Notes: a model not told the origin generated them from the sequence alone. DNA of 64,000 bases from Dioscorea cayenensis subsp. rotundata (GCF_009730915.1 NC_052476.1:868001-932000), one strand, 5' to 3'. Positions 11,507 through 23,062 are shown, counted from the stretch's first letter. Numbers and translations are program-made.

Positions 11507-12013
11507 GGGTAAATATCTTGAGTGAGTAATATACTATGGTCAATTTTTACTTGGAGCATCAAACTTCAATTTGTATCACTTTAGTTATTTAACTTCAATT
11601 TGGTTTCACCGAGCGAATACTAAGAGGTTTTTGAGAAAAATTTGATGACAATGCTCCTAGAATTGCCTTGTTAGCAGCAATTCATGATGTTATCTACTGA
11701 CGCGTACATACCACATCATCAACGATGCCAATGTGGTCACTTATTATGCAATTCAATGATGCACTCTTGTACGTAATAGGTGGCAACATAGACATTTTTG
11801 ATGATGTGGCATGTACACGTTAGTAGATGACGTCGTCAATTACTACTGACAAGGCAATTCTAGCAGCAACATCATCAAATTCCTCCCAGAAACCTCTTGG
11901 TACCCATCCAATGAAACCAAATTGAAGTTGGATAATCGAAATAATGCAAATTGAAGTTTAATGCTCAAAGTGAAGTTTGACCCTAGTATAGTACCCACTC
12001 AAGATATTTACCC
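11507..12013. repeat. long fold-back MITE-like element
   Basis: The block starts 'gggtaaatatcttgagtg' and ends with its reverse complement, and two arms of about 240 bp pair nearly along their whole length. Shared arm motifs include 'aacttcaatttggtttca', 'agaattgccttgt' and 'ccacatcatcaa'. The outer few bases may extend to CA(G/C)TAA, which hints at a CACTA-like end, but no convincing target duplication was seen. No coding frame. Superfamily unresolved. Confidence 0.85.
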
Positions 12014-13369
12014 TTTAGTGACTAATGAACAATTAAATAAGTATAGATATAGAATATTTTGGATTGTATTTTTTTTTGACACATTACATTTGGATGGAAA
12101 TGGAAGAAAGAATTATGGATGAAGTGTGAGTTGGTGTCATTTTGTGAGCTTTTGATGTGTAAAAAGGATAAAATGATGGCAATGAGGTGGATGGTTTGAA
12201 CTCATCTGCTTTGTAGCTTTCATTGTGATAAGGATGATATGGTTTCTTGCGTCTAAAATTCTAGTTTTTCTTCCATTTTATTATTTACTAATGGACATCA
12301 TTGACAAGTGATCACATCTGAATATTAAAAAATTTTAATTTCAAGTAAAAGATGGCTTAATATATTAAGCGTCTCTTTAACTTTGCCTATTCTAATTTAA
12401 TAATTTTTGTAAAAACATACTGATCAGAGATTTTGTTTATACAAAATTTTATTTTGTCAATGACCTATTGATCTATTGACAATAAGTCTCTTAAAGAAGA
12501 TATTTTACTGAGGAAATATTTTCAAATCTTAACTTATGTAAGGTGAGAATGTAAGTGTGTTGAGGGGGGTAACTCCGCATCATGTGTTGTGCATGTTTAT
12601 ATCGTGGTATGTCTATTTTGTTAAAAAAAATTGAAATTTTTTTTTTTCAATTTTAATGGTGATTTAGTAATTATAAAAAAAATATAATTGTTATTATTTT
12701 GTAACTAAAAGTAATCTTTTGAGGATTTTCAGAAAATATGAAGATTTATTTTTAGGGCATTTAAAATCTTGATAAGGACTATGAGGTTCTTTTCAAAAGA
12801 TTTTTATTTGCCACACCCGAATATTATATGTAAATATGAAAAATACATATTTTGTTTTTAAACTTGTTACAACCCATACAAATGTGTGCTAATTAAAGAT
12901 ACTAAATCATTAGCTTGTATTTTTGTTAGTTTATAAATATTTGGTTTTTATGGATACTAATCAATAGGTGAGGAGCAGAGCAGCCATCAGAGATCAAATG
13001 TGATGGCCACCCAGCTTAATTTGTATGTCCATGTCCTCAACCATAAATAGTTAGGTGTGATCGAAAAACACACATCATGTACGTATACATTTTTATGCAT
13101 AAATCCACAAAGCACTGGCACAACACTGACACCAAAATAGAATTACATAATCAATCACTGACGAGAGGTTACAGACCATATATGAGTAAATATTATATGT
13201 AAACATAACAAACAGCGAAACCCCTGCATTTAGATTTGATTGGGGATTTACTGCCATTATTATTCAAGCTCAACGAAGAGTTTCTAGAGATCCATTCAAT
13301 TTCATCACATAAGAAAGCAAACACACATATGATGAATGACGTAAAACCCTAGTCTTGAGATGATGTTTT
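12014..13369. other. AT-rich spacer downstream of the sulfotransferase
   Basis: No gene-like frame. The last few hundred bases before 13370 are the likely 3' flank of the minus-strand sulfotransferase. Confidence 0.5.
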
Positions 13370-14446
13370 TTATGGAACCACACTGCTAGACTCAAAAGTA
13401 AGACCAGATCCGTGCAGCTTCTCCTTAGTAATAGCATCCAACTTCTCAGCCATCTCCATGCTCAAATAATTAACCCAATCCCCCACTTTTCCCTTCCTGA
13501 AAAAAGAAGATGCTGGTAGTTTCCCCTCAAAACTTCCCTTATTATCCTTGTTTACCTCAAACTCCCTTAAGTTGTCAAAGCTGCAAAGCTTCACAATGTC
13601 CTCTACTACTCCATCTCTTTCTTCCTCCATGGAAAAAGGACATCCCATGAACTGAGCCAGTCTACTTAAACGGCTAACTGGATCCTCCATCATCTCCTCA
13701 TACCTAAAGAAGAGCACCATCTCAGGTGATCTCAAGCTTTCCTTCCAGTATCCCAGCATGTGGTCCCAGAAAGGGCCAAAAGCAGATGTTCCTTGGGAGA
13801 ACATCTGGAATGTCTTACTGAGATCCAATCCTTGAGTAGTACTCGTGTGTTCAGCAAAGCTACCCATGGACCTGTCAACGAAGTGGTACATTGATACAAA
13901 TGTGTCCTTGGGATCACGGCAGAGATAAACAATTCGGCATCTGAGAGCACTCTGAGGTAGTAAAGATAAAGGTAAATGAGTAGCAAAGATAGTGGGAGAT
14001 GGTAAGACGTTCAGATTAGGGAAGGTGCGGTGAGAGAAGAGATGTTCAAGGTAAGGGAGACATTGATGGGGAGTGTTGGTGAGAAGAGGGTGGTCGGAGA
14101 GTGAGAAAGAACGACGGTGTAAGGTGGCGAAGGAGAGAGCTTTTAACCATGTAGTGCCTGATTTAGGGTTGGTAACAAGAAGGATGTCAGAGGGACGAGG
14201 GTTGAAGTGTGATTGGATGGCCATGCATGCAGGAACAAACCTAGCCGGGATCCAAAAGGATTGGTAGTGTTGGAGGCTAAATAGAGGCCAATCATGGTTG
14301 ATGGGGAGTTGAGAGGTGAGCTCTTCATAGGAGTTGTAGATTTGTTCATCTCTTTCAATGTCTTGTTGGGTTCTTGGTGAAAGGAAGCACTGCGAGAAAT
14401 GTGCTGCATGATCTGATTGGCTTGCCATGAGTGGCACTGACAGCAA
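13370..14446 (-). CDS. cytosolic sulfotransferase (SOT), intact
   Basis: An intronless frame of 358 codons, a usual length for plant SOTs, which transfer sulfate from PAPS to hydroxyls of small molecules in the cytosol. Key sites: the PAPS 5'-phosphosulfate loop PKSGTTW (94-100), catalytic His157 in FATHLPLSLLP, the 3'-phosphate-binding stretch CRDPKDTFVS (176-185), YEEMMEDP (249-256) and the C-terminal RKGKVGDW (317-324, the RKGxxGDW box). The second Met (MASQSDH, ATG at 14428) is as plausible a start as the first. A CTATAATAGC sequence sits about 50 bp upstream (RC of 14495-14504). Its nearest relative here is the broken copy at 4005-6233 in the same orientation, so the locus is an old duplicated SOT array. 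Substrate unknown. Confidence 0.95.
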   Translation of the reverse strand: MLSVPLMASQSDHAAHFSQCFLSPRTQQDIERDEQIYNSYEELTSQLPINHDWPLFSLQHYQSFWIPARFVPACMAIQSHFNPRPSDILLVTNPKSGTTWLKALSFATLHRRSFSLSDHPLLTNTPHQCLPYLEHLFSHRTFPNLNVLPSPTIFATHLPLSLLPQSALRCRIVYLCRDPKDTFVSMYHFVDRSMGSFAEHTSTTQGLDLSKTFQMFSQGTSAFGPFWDHMLGYWKESLRSPEMVLFFRYEEMMEDPVSRLSRLAQFMGCPFSMEEERDGVVEDIVKLCSFDNLREFEVNKDNKGSFEGKLPASSFFRKGKVGDWVNYLSMEMAEKLDAITKEKLHGSGLTFESSSVVP

Positions 14447-15063
14447 GAGAAGAAAGACAGAGAGATGAGATAACCAGAGATGACAAGACGTGAGGCTATT
14501 ATAGATATAAGTGTTTAAATATCTATTTTATATAAAATTCGTAGTATCTCCCTCTACCCAGTCATTAGATAAAAGAAAAAAAAAGTTAAAATAAATGTTT
14601 CAATATTTAATGATTTATTTTTAATTAATGATGAGTTTATTTTTTTTTAAATAAATCTTGTAAATGAATATATTTGTAGAATAACATTATACCAGATTAG
14701 TGGTTTTGATGCCGCACTCCCTGATTTCAAAAGGATGAGGAAGTGATGGTAATTTTTTTGCTTATATACATCTTTAAAGATTGGTGTTTATCGTTCTACT
14801 TCAAAAAATAAAATAAAATAAAATAAATTAGTGGTTGTAAAACTACAGATTGCTTGCCTTATGTTATAAAAAAAGAAAAAAATAAAACAAAACAAAAAAC
14901 AATGACCTAGAGATTCCGATGTTACTTTCATGTCTCTTTTCGTTTTGTTTTGTTTGTTTGTTGCATAACCTGCAAGTCCTATAAATGGTATTTCTTATAA
15001 TAATTGTTGGTACTTCTTCGTCACACAATAGGAAGGTAGCAATTATAATTTAGTTTCATTTAC

Positions 15064-15095
<32 letters not shown>

Positions 15096-15235
15096 ATCAT
15101 TTTGTGCCATGCAGATACCGAACACTGCACAATAACATTTGAGATGCACAGAAATCAAGCCGGCACATTTACGCATATATTGTTATATTTATGTGATTTG
15201 ATTGAAAGCTGAACTAAATTTATTGTTGGACACTA
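14447..15235. other. upstream region of the SOT gene, AT-rich, with a (TTA)n microsatellite
   Basis: Promoter-side spacer. A run of TTA triplets lies at about 15067-15095. No other feature was found. Confidence 0.55.
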
Positions 15236-15243
15236 GCAGCTAG

Positions 15244-15976
15244 TAGAGATGGTAATATGTATCTTACCCAATAGGTATATCCGTATCCATACTCAGTCAA
15301 AGAGAGTACATTTTTTGGCCGGGTACGAGTATGGGTATGAATATTACTTGTTATTTTTTTAGCCGGTAAGGGTCACGTAAGAGTATGTTCTACCCTATCC
15401 ATACCCTTACCCGCTAAAGAGGGTACGGGTCTCATATATATATATATATATATATATAATTTTTTATTAAGAAAACATTTGCTCACAATTTACCCAAAAT
15501 CCATTTTTATATTGATTAATTTAAAATTAATACTTTAAATGTTCTCTTAATATATTATTTTGAATTTTATTTAATTTTATATTTATATTTGATAAAACAT
15601 AATATTATCCAAATTGAAATTTGAATTTATATTAAGAATTATATTTAAATTTAAAAAAATTAATCACTATAAAACAAATATAAAAAACTAATGTCATAAT
15701 AATTTACTAGTGTCATGCCCGAGCTATGCATGGAAGAGATAAACATATGTTAAAAATAATATTTGTACCGATATAATTGTCATGATTTGGATAATAATGT
15801 TTGAAACTTAATCAAATATATTGTTACTCATACTTTAATTTAATTTGGTAATTTGAACGACGGTAGAAATGTCCCTGTGTAAGGATAAGGTGATGATTTT
15901 TACCCTGGAGGGTATGGGTAGGGGTACAGGTAAGGGTTTGATATACCTTACCCATATCATACCGTTGCCATCTCTA
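15244..15976. mobile_element. hAT-type non-autonomous element
   Basis: Ends are TAGAGATGGTAAT on the left and the reverse complement of TAGAGATGGCAAC on the right. They are flanked by a perfect 8-bp direct repeat GCAGCTAG (15236-15243 and 15977-15984). An 8-bp duplication with short T/CAGAG-type inverted ends is diagnostic of hAT elements. The element is 733 bp, AT-rich inside, with 'gggta'-rich subterminal repeats near both ends and no transposase frame. Confidence 0.9.
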
Positions 15977-16245
15977 GCAGCTAGAGTGATAAAGACTTAT
16001 ACTTGTCCAATTTATTTTTCTCATTTAATTCAACCTCATAGTGTTGATAAATGGTTATAAAAAAATTGATAAACTCTTGGACACAAATAAAACTTTTGTA
16101 TTTGAGGGCCCTAGCGGCTTTAGTGACAAAGACTTATACTTGCCTAATTTAGTGTCTCATTTAAATCAACCTTGAATGCGGATGAATAGTCCTTTTCTTG
16201 AAAATGGCTCTCTTGGACACAAATAAAGCTTTTGTCAGTGTATTT
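15977..16245. repeat. tandem duplication of about 130 bp
   Basis: Copy 1 (about 15977-16110) and copy 2 (about 16111-16245) share 'aaagacttatacttg', 'tctcattta' and 'cttggacacaaataaa'. The hAT element sits inside copy 1 near its left end: the sequence before the insertion, 'ctagcagctag', corresponds to 'ctagcggcttt' of copy 2. Confidence 0.8.
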
Positions 16246-16439
16246 GGACTCGCCAATGACGTCTCTGTTTATGTAAAAAAATTTGCATGTCCTGATTCAA
16301 ATTGAATAAAAAAAAAAATTTTTAAAAAATTACATACAGTAAAATTATAATCGAATTGGGAAAACATATGGTTAAAATAAATAAATTTCATTATATTTGG
16401 ATATATTCAAGATAAGTCCAGAAGACATTTTTTGAGATA

Positions 16440-17090
16440 ATTTAAAAAAATTAGAATCTGAAGATCAGCCGAAAGCACAGATCTCGAGGCGATCTAAAAT
16501 ATTTAAACCACAAGATCAGCCGAGAGCACAGATCTCAAGGCGATCTAAAATATTCAAATCATAAGATCAGCTGAGAGCACAGATCTCGAGTCGATGTAAA
16601 AAATTTAAATCACAAGATCAATCGAGAGCACAGATCTCGAGATAATCTAAAACATTTAAATCACAAAATTACCCTTGAGAACGTATCTCAAGGCAAAAAT
16701 ACCAAATTACAAAATTGCCTTTGAGAACATATCTCGAGGCATAAATGTAAAAATACAAGAAAAAAATAAAATATTATAAAAATAAATTAATCCTTAAGAA
16801 AATATCTCGAGGCATAAATGCAAAATTACAAAATTGCCCTTGAGAACATATCTCGAGGCATAGATGCAAAATTTACAAAATTGGCCCTGAGAATTTATCT
16901 CAAGGCATAAAGGCAAATTACAAGATTACCCCTGAGAACACCTATCTCGAGGCAATCTCAAATCTTAGGATAGCCTAAACACGTATCTCGAGGCGATCCT
17001 AAATTTCATATAGCCTGAGAACATATCTCGAGGCAACCTGAGAAAGTGCAAATTCCGAAGTACCCCAAACACATATCCCGAGGCAAATTT
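16440..17090. repeat. left tandem array of the inverted pair
   Basis: The first four units (from about 16465 to 16665) are about 51 bp each, with core 'gatcagccgagagcacagat' followed by 'ctcgaggcgatctaaaat'. Later units diverge into 45-60 bp variants built on 'cttgagaacatatctcgagg' and 'cataaatgcaaaatt'. There is no coding frame through the array. Confidence 0.85.
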
Positions 17091-17779
17091 GGTTAGATGA
17101 ATTTTTAATAATAAATAAATAAAATAAAATAAAATAAACAGATAAATGAATAAAATAAAATAAAATTTTGAATTACTAATAAGAATAAAATAAATAAATA
17201 ATTTTTTTTAATTTTTAATTAATTTTTTTTTAAAAAAATAATAATAATGGTAATAATTAAAATTTAAAAAAATATTTGATCCAATCAATTTGACGGAGGG
17301 TTGGTTGAAAGGGTAAGGAAAAAAATTTAAAAATCTATCACTTCGTTGTGATTTGACGGGATGGGTGGGTTAAAGAGATAAGATTGATGCTTCTTGTTAA
17401 AAAGGTGAAGGACTGGCAGAGAGGGGGGTGGATTTTTTTTTTAAAAAAAAAAAAGAAGACGAAGGAGGAAAGAAAGGTGCAAATCTCTCTCTCACAATTT
17501 GCATGTAAAAAAAGAAAAAGAAAATCGCTGTTGCCTATCAAAGAGATCGCGGACATGGTTGAATAGCTGAAATAATGCTGCCAACCATGTCCGATACCCA
17601 CTGCTTCTACTGCCTGCCGTCTGATGATCGCCGCTGCCACCGCTCGTCGGCGCCGCCGCTGCTCTTTCACCGCCACGGCATGCTTGATTGGCTGAGATAA
17701 TGCCGCCAAGCATGCCGCCGCCGCCAAGCATGTCTAAAGCTTCCTGTCGCTATTGTTGCTATCGATGCCACTACCTCTG

Positions 17780-18015
17780 AGCGATACAGAGAAGAAGGTG
17801 AAGATTATGGTGGTAGTGAAGCACGTCATCAATTATGCCGTGAAGGTCCGAGTGAAAACCGATCATCGAGATTGCGGTGGAAGAGGCTCTCACGGACTCA
17901 GAAGCCGGTGTCGCGTCCGAGGTCGTCGCCGCTTCCATCGACCAACCCAATGTAATGATATTCTTCGCATGACTGTCACCATGGGTGCTGACTGCGTATT
18001 CATGTCTTCTTTGGT
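17780..18015 (+). pseudogene. fragment of electron transfer flavoprotein subunit beta (ETF beta) gene
   Basis: Three pieces in different frames match ETF beta in the right order: 'KIMVVVKHVINYAVKVRVKT' near 17790-17850 (N-terminus), 'EIAVEEALTDSEAGVASEVV' near 17865-17930, and 'QCNDILRMTVTMGADCVFM' near 17948-18004. ETF beta is a mitochondrial protein that passes electrons from dehydrogenases to ETF-ubiquinone oxidoreductase. Compared with the family, a segment of about 20 residues between the first two pieces is missing and at least two frame changes are present. The remainder of the roughly 250-residue protein is absent. No intron is seen between pieces, so it could be a processed or transposon-captured fragment. 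It lies between inverted repeat arms, which favours capture. Confidence 0.82.
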
Positions 18016-18890
18016 TCGCTCGGCCCGGTTCTTCCACATCCACCACCTCAAAGCAAATGGACACCCCTTAAGTTCCTTATGTGACCAGATTCCTATAGGT
18101 AGTAATGAAGACTTCTGCGGGATGTGCAGCCCGGATTGATGGATGCTCTTGTTCAGGCTTTTAAAGATGGTGATAATAGTAAGCTGAGTACTTTATCTGG
18201 TTTCAAAACTGTTGATAATGAGGAATAGCAAGAGGAAGAAAGGAAATGAATCTATACATGAATCCCAAGCCCTACCAACCATGGCCGAATCACTTCAATC
18301 CTATTATTAACGTTGGCATTAACGTCGGGAGTACTAACAAAGTGTTACGAACCATGGATATACTATCGAGAGGAGCAAAAGGAACCCGGTGCTTTATATG
18401 GAAAGCTAGAAGCGCGAGTTCGTCGATCTCGTTACTAAGGAGTTCGAGAAGGTCTTCTCCAAGTCCCAGCCTCCTCGAGGTCACCTTCTACGTGATCTTA
18501 GATATCTTTACGATGTCCACCTGAATCCTGTTATTTCGCAAGCCTACAAGTCTCCTATAACAAAGGATACTATTCTTGGTACCAAAAAAAGCCACTGTAC
18601 TACAAGCAGTCCATTTGCACTTCAAATATGGTGTCATTATCCATAGACTACATTGCACCCCCACCAGGGAGTGCCTCACAAGAAGAAGCAAGAGAACGCG
18701 ACCTAGGCTCCTTTATATCCATGTTTTTGGTAGCTTGATGTGCCTCACCGCCTTGGAGTCCAACAAGAAGAAGGAGATGAGGTCAAGGAAGCGAAAGAGT
18801 AACCCAAACTGTCAAAGAAGAGCAACCACCAAAATCCCAAGAAGAGGAAGAGCAGGACTAGAAGGTATCTGAAGATTCGGAGGCGCAAAT
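18016..18890 (+). other. further coding-like fragments of unknown origin
   Basis: Base composition here is less AT-rich than the flanks and short frames look protein-like, such as 'MDALVQAFKDGDNSKLSTLS' near 18139 and 'KEFEKVFSKSQPPRGHLLRD' near 18441, but stops and frame changes interrupt them every 30-60 codons. I do not recognise the parent genes. They are probably other captured or decayed exons inside the inverted-arm element. Confidence 0.45.
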
Positions 18891-19259
18891 TAATCTAATT
18901 CAATCTCAAAGTTGTAAAGAAGGAACCTATGTTATTATTCATGATGAATAAAGGGTAAAAAAATATAATAATGATATACATGGCCCATGCATGCATGAGT
19001 CACGTGATTCTGCATAAATTTTTAAGAGAACGAGTCCACCATTAGGAAGAGATAAGCATGAAAAAAAAAGGGATAAGTGTGAGTAATAAGAGAGAGAGAG
19101 TGTAAAAAAAAATCTATGGAAATAATATCAAAAAATTGTGAGAAGAATGTTGTGGACTCCTTTTTTTTCTCACCCGGCTTTTAGTTAGGGTTTAGAACGG
19201 TTAAAATAAATGGATCACAAATCAAATTTAATTTTTTATGACTTCAAGAGATTATGGGT

Positions 19260-20040
19260 TTGTGACTTCCATTAGGGGCAAGCCCTTAATGTTAATTACC
19301 CTGGACATTGTCGCAGGAACCTCCGATTAAGAAATAAGTGTGAAAAGGAAACAAGTTGTGACAATAAATTTCATTCATTTCAATAAATATGAATTTACAG
19401 ATTTTGTTGTTAATACAAGGAATTTGAAACCATCTTCATGCCACTTAGGTTTAAGGGCCTAAGTAAGCAATGATTAAGTATTTTATCTCGCTCCAACTAT
19501 TTTGCTGAAAAAGCGTGCTTTGACTCTTGACGGCATCTAGTCGTCATCAAATTTTGAGAATTTGAATCTTGGATATGATTTAGAAACTTGTGAACTTGTG
19601 TTTTGGACTTTTTGCGCCCTAAATTTGATTTGTATCTTGAATTTGATTTGGATTTCAAGTCATGAGTTCTCTATGTTGATGAACCATAAACTTGCTTTTG
19701 ACTTTCCATAAGCTTCAACTTTTATGCTTGTGCAGCTTCTTTCCCGTCTTTGCTTGTGAAACTCTTGAGCCTTTGACTTTTTTTTTGTCTTCTTTCTTGT
19801 TTCTTTCGCTCGCTCGTTCTTCTTCCTTCGCTCTTGCTTTTTCTTTTTCTTCTCTCGTTGTCCCATTTGTTCATACTCCTCTAACCCTTTTATAAACTTT
19901 TTCTTGTAACTAATCATAGGGCGTGACTGATCGTGGGGTTTGATTGCGAGGCGTTTGCATTGACTGTGAAGGTAGTTGCATCGTGAGGCAGTTGGATAGT
20001 GAAGCAGTTGCATTGGACCACGACGCCCCACAACGAATGA
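19260..20040 (-). mobile_element. retroelement LTR-like segment (minus orientation)
   Basis: Read on the minus strand, the segment has a TATA-like 'tttataaaaggg' near 19890, then a leader-like A/G-rich stretch. It ends near 19260 with 'cttaatcggaggttcc' and 'ggcttgcccctaatgg'. The same end motif recurs in opposite orientation at 23063-23132. This looks like part of an LTR, but no TG...CA pair, primer site or pol frame was found, so it is a tentative call. Confidence 0.35.
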
Positions 20041-20071
<31 letters not shown>

Positions 20072-20322
20072 TTATAGTTGTAATTATATTATATTTTTTT
20101 TATTTGCCAATATATATTATTATCTTATTATTATTATTATATATATATATGTGTGTGTGTGTATATTTTATTCTATTGTTATATGTTTATTTATTTATTT
20201 ATTTATTATTATTTTTATTTAATTATTTAATTATTGTTATTATTTCCTTTTTTTAATATTATATATATATTAAACATTTTTTTTGTTTTATTATTATTAT
20301 ATATTTATCTTATCTTGATTTG

Positions 20323-20358
<36 letters not shown>

Positions 20359-20650
20359 CATATATTTAATTTTATGATATTTCTGTATCTGATTTGATTT
20401 TATTATTATATAATTATTTATTTTTGTTTGATTTGATTTGATTTGATTTGGTTTTATTTTAACTTTAATTATATTGATATATTTTTTATCTCCTTTTTTT
20501 ATTATCATTTTTTTAATTTTAATTTAATATATATATATATATATTATTTTATTTTGTTTGGTCATTGATTTTTTTTATGATTATTTTATGATTATTATTA
20601 TTATTATTTTTTTTATCTGTTTTATTTATTTATTTATTTATTTTGCCTCA
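20036..20650. repeat. low-complexity (TTTA)n, (TTA)n and (TA)n tract
   Basis: About 600 bp of almost pure A/T with tetra-, tri- and dinucleotide repeats, including (TA)n at about 20325-20352 and 'gatttgatttgattt' at about 20430. Open frames here are artefacts of simple sequence. Confidence 0.9.
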
Positions 20651-20679
20651 TGATTTGCATTCACAAGTAATGTCGGATT

Positions 20680-21690
20680 TGGATATTTTAGATTGTCTTG
20701 AGATTGATGCTCTTTGCTGATTTTGGTATTTGGGCATTTTGGATCACCTCAAAGACATGAGCTCCTGGCATTTCCTGAGTGCTCTTGGTTGGTCTTGGGA
20801 TTTTAATATCTTGGATTGTCTCGAAATCAGTGCTCTTGGTTAGTCTTGAGATTTGAGTATTTTAGACCGCCTCGAGATATGTCCTCTCGCCTTGTCTTGA
20901 GATTTATATATTTGGGATATTTTGTATCGCCTCGAGATCTGTGCTCTAGGCTGATCTTGAGATTTGAGTATTTTAGATCATCTTGAGATCGATGCTCTCA
21001 ACTGGTCCTGAGATTTGTGTATTTAAGATATTTAGATCGCCTCGAGATCGGTGCTCTCGGCTAATCCTGAGATTTGAGTATTTTAGACCGTCTTGAGATC
21101 GGTGCTCTTGACTGGTCTTGAGATTTGTGTATTTTGGATATTTAGATCGCCTCGAGATCGGTGCTCTCGACTGATCCTAAGATTTGAGTATTTTTAGACC
21201 GTCTTGAGATCGGTGCTCTCGACTAGTCTTCAGATTTGAATATTTTGGATATTTTGGATCGCCTTGAGATCGGTGATCTCGACTGATCCTGATATTTGAG
21301 TATTTTAGACCGTCTTGAGATCGGTGCTCTTGACTGGTCTTGAGATTTGTGTATTTTGGATATTTAGATCGCCTCGAGATCGCTGCTCTACCGATCCTAA
21401 GATTTGAGTATTTTAGATCGTCTTGAGATCGGTGCTCACGACTGGTCTTGAGATTTCAATATTTTGAATATTTTGGATCGCCTTGAAATTGGTGCTCTCA
21501 ATTGATCCTGAGATTTGAGTATTTTAGACCGTCTTGAGATCGGTGCCTTTGACTGGTCTTGAGATTTGAATATTTTGGAGATCGCCTCGAGATCGGTGCT
21601 CTCGGCTAGTCCAGGGATTTGAGCATTTTAAACCGTCTTGAGATCGGTGCTCTCGACTGGTCTTGAGATTTGGATATTTGGTAATTTTAA
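20680..21690. repeat. right tandem array of the inverted pair, with a roughly 110-bp composite unit
   Basis: The array alternates a short unit of about 51 bp ('gtattttagaccgtcttgag' then 'atcggtgctctcgact') and a longer unit of about 60 bp carrying 'tattttggatatttagatcg' and 'cctcgagatcggtgctctcg'. From about 21050 to 21660 the short unit recurs at intervals of roughly 105-120 bp, so the pair forms a higher-order repeat with about five or six copies. Units to the left (20690-21000) are more diverged. Confidence 0.85.
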
Positions 21691-21735
21691 ATTATAAGAT
21701 GAATTTTATTTATTTATTTACTATTATTATGATTT

Positions 21736-21963
21736 TTTTATATGACCAAATGCACGCCTGAAATTTGGGTACATATTCGCATAGGCAAAGGGAGAAATGC
21801 AAAAGTGCATTCTAGAATGTTATAGCTCTGCCAATTAAAAACAAACTAAGTGCAGAAGACAGGGTCAAGCTTTAAGAAGATCAAAATATATAAATCAAGA
21901 CACTCAACATGACGATCAACGCCCAAGAACAACTATTGACAAGCATGCATATTCATGTGTTAA

Positions 21964-22037
<74 letters not shown>

Positions 22038-23062
22038 AAAGGATGCATATATTCACTTGGGCCCAACCATGGAGAGATATACATGGAATGATTATATGTA
22101 TGCATGCAAACAAAAAAAAATTAAATAAAAAATAATAATAAAAAAAATGAAAATGAGAAATGATACCGCGTATTTGTTGAAGTAGCATGGAAACAAATAG
22201 AAAAATGGGAAATGATGCATTATAGTGTAATATATAAAAAAAAAAAAATGAAATGTGAAACATTAAATATGTTTGAGAAACATGTCATGCATACATATGG
22301 CCTTTCAAGCGTGCAGACATGCATAATAATATATATGTATATATATATTTTTTTTAAAAAAAAAATCATGCATGTTCATGACTTAAAGAGGTGGCCACTA
22401 TTAAAAATAAATATATATAAAAAGCATGCATAGTATACGTGCATAAAATTTAAAATAATAATAATAATAAAAAAAATAAGAGAAAATAAAAGAATGAAAA
22501 AGCATACCCACGTGCATGAGATAAAAAAAAAGAAGAAGAAGTGAAAGAGTATGCAATAAAAAAAATATAATATATATGGGTTCCACCACACAAGAGATAC
22601 ACTTAGAGCTCTCTTCATAAATAATGAAATACATGCATGCACATAAATAAAAAAAAACCATAGCTCACCATAAGAAAGACAATATGAATATGGATATATA
22701 TCAAGTGTGGTATTTGAACAATATTTCTTTCGATCCAAAAGCAACACTATGGATTAGTCAATGATTAAAATTCATGTCCCAAAGACAATGATGAATTTCA
22801 AAGTGATAATAAGATGCATATTGCATACAATGACTAGCCAAATATGCAACGCAAGAATAAGGCACAAAGCGTATGACTTATTTCAAAAATGGCGATTTGA
22901 AACTAGAATAAGGCAGGCAACGCAGTGACAAGGCACATGTAGCAGCAATGATAAAAAAATTATATATACACATATAAGTGATGTAATAAATATGTTTATA
23001 TAATAAAATAACAAAATTTATAATTCACAAATTCTCTTGTCTCTTTACTTGTACTTTTGCCC
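21736..23062. other. AT-rich spacer with a long (AAT)n microsatellite
   Basis: A (ATA)n run of about 72 bp covers 21963-22034. The rest contains A-rich low-complexity tracts and scattered 'catgcatg' motifs. No gene was recognised. Confidence 0.6.

Larger units (their letters stand above)
16360..21735. mobile_element. large element with inverted tandem-repeat arms and captured gene fragments
   Basis: The left arm (about 16440-17090) and right arm (about 20680-21690) are arrays of related repeats in opposite orientation. The reverse complement of the left-arm unit 'gatcgcctcgagatctgtgc' is nearly identical to right-arm units. The similarity continues into A-rich flanks on the inner side, where 'ataaaacagataaa' matches a left-arm 'aataaacagataaa', and weakly on the outer side. 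The loop of about 3.3 kb holds scrambled coding fragments (ETF beta and unknown ones) and a retroelement-like stretch. The shape resembles a Pack-MULE or a fold-back element. I could not find a target duplication, so its borders and class are uncertain. Confidence 0.6.

Noticed and set aside
17753-18139. 128-codon plus-strand frame
   Set aside because: It fuses a piece of ETF beta with out-of-frame sequence; it is a frame through a damaged fragment, not a real protein.
19660-20222. Lys/Glu-rich minus-strand and Phe/Ile-rich plus-strand frames
   Set aside because: Low-complexity translations of A/G-rich and T-rich tracts.
21916-22747. Ile- and Phe-rich frames
   Set aside because: They translate an (AAT)n microsatellite and T-rich simple sequence.
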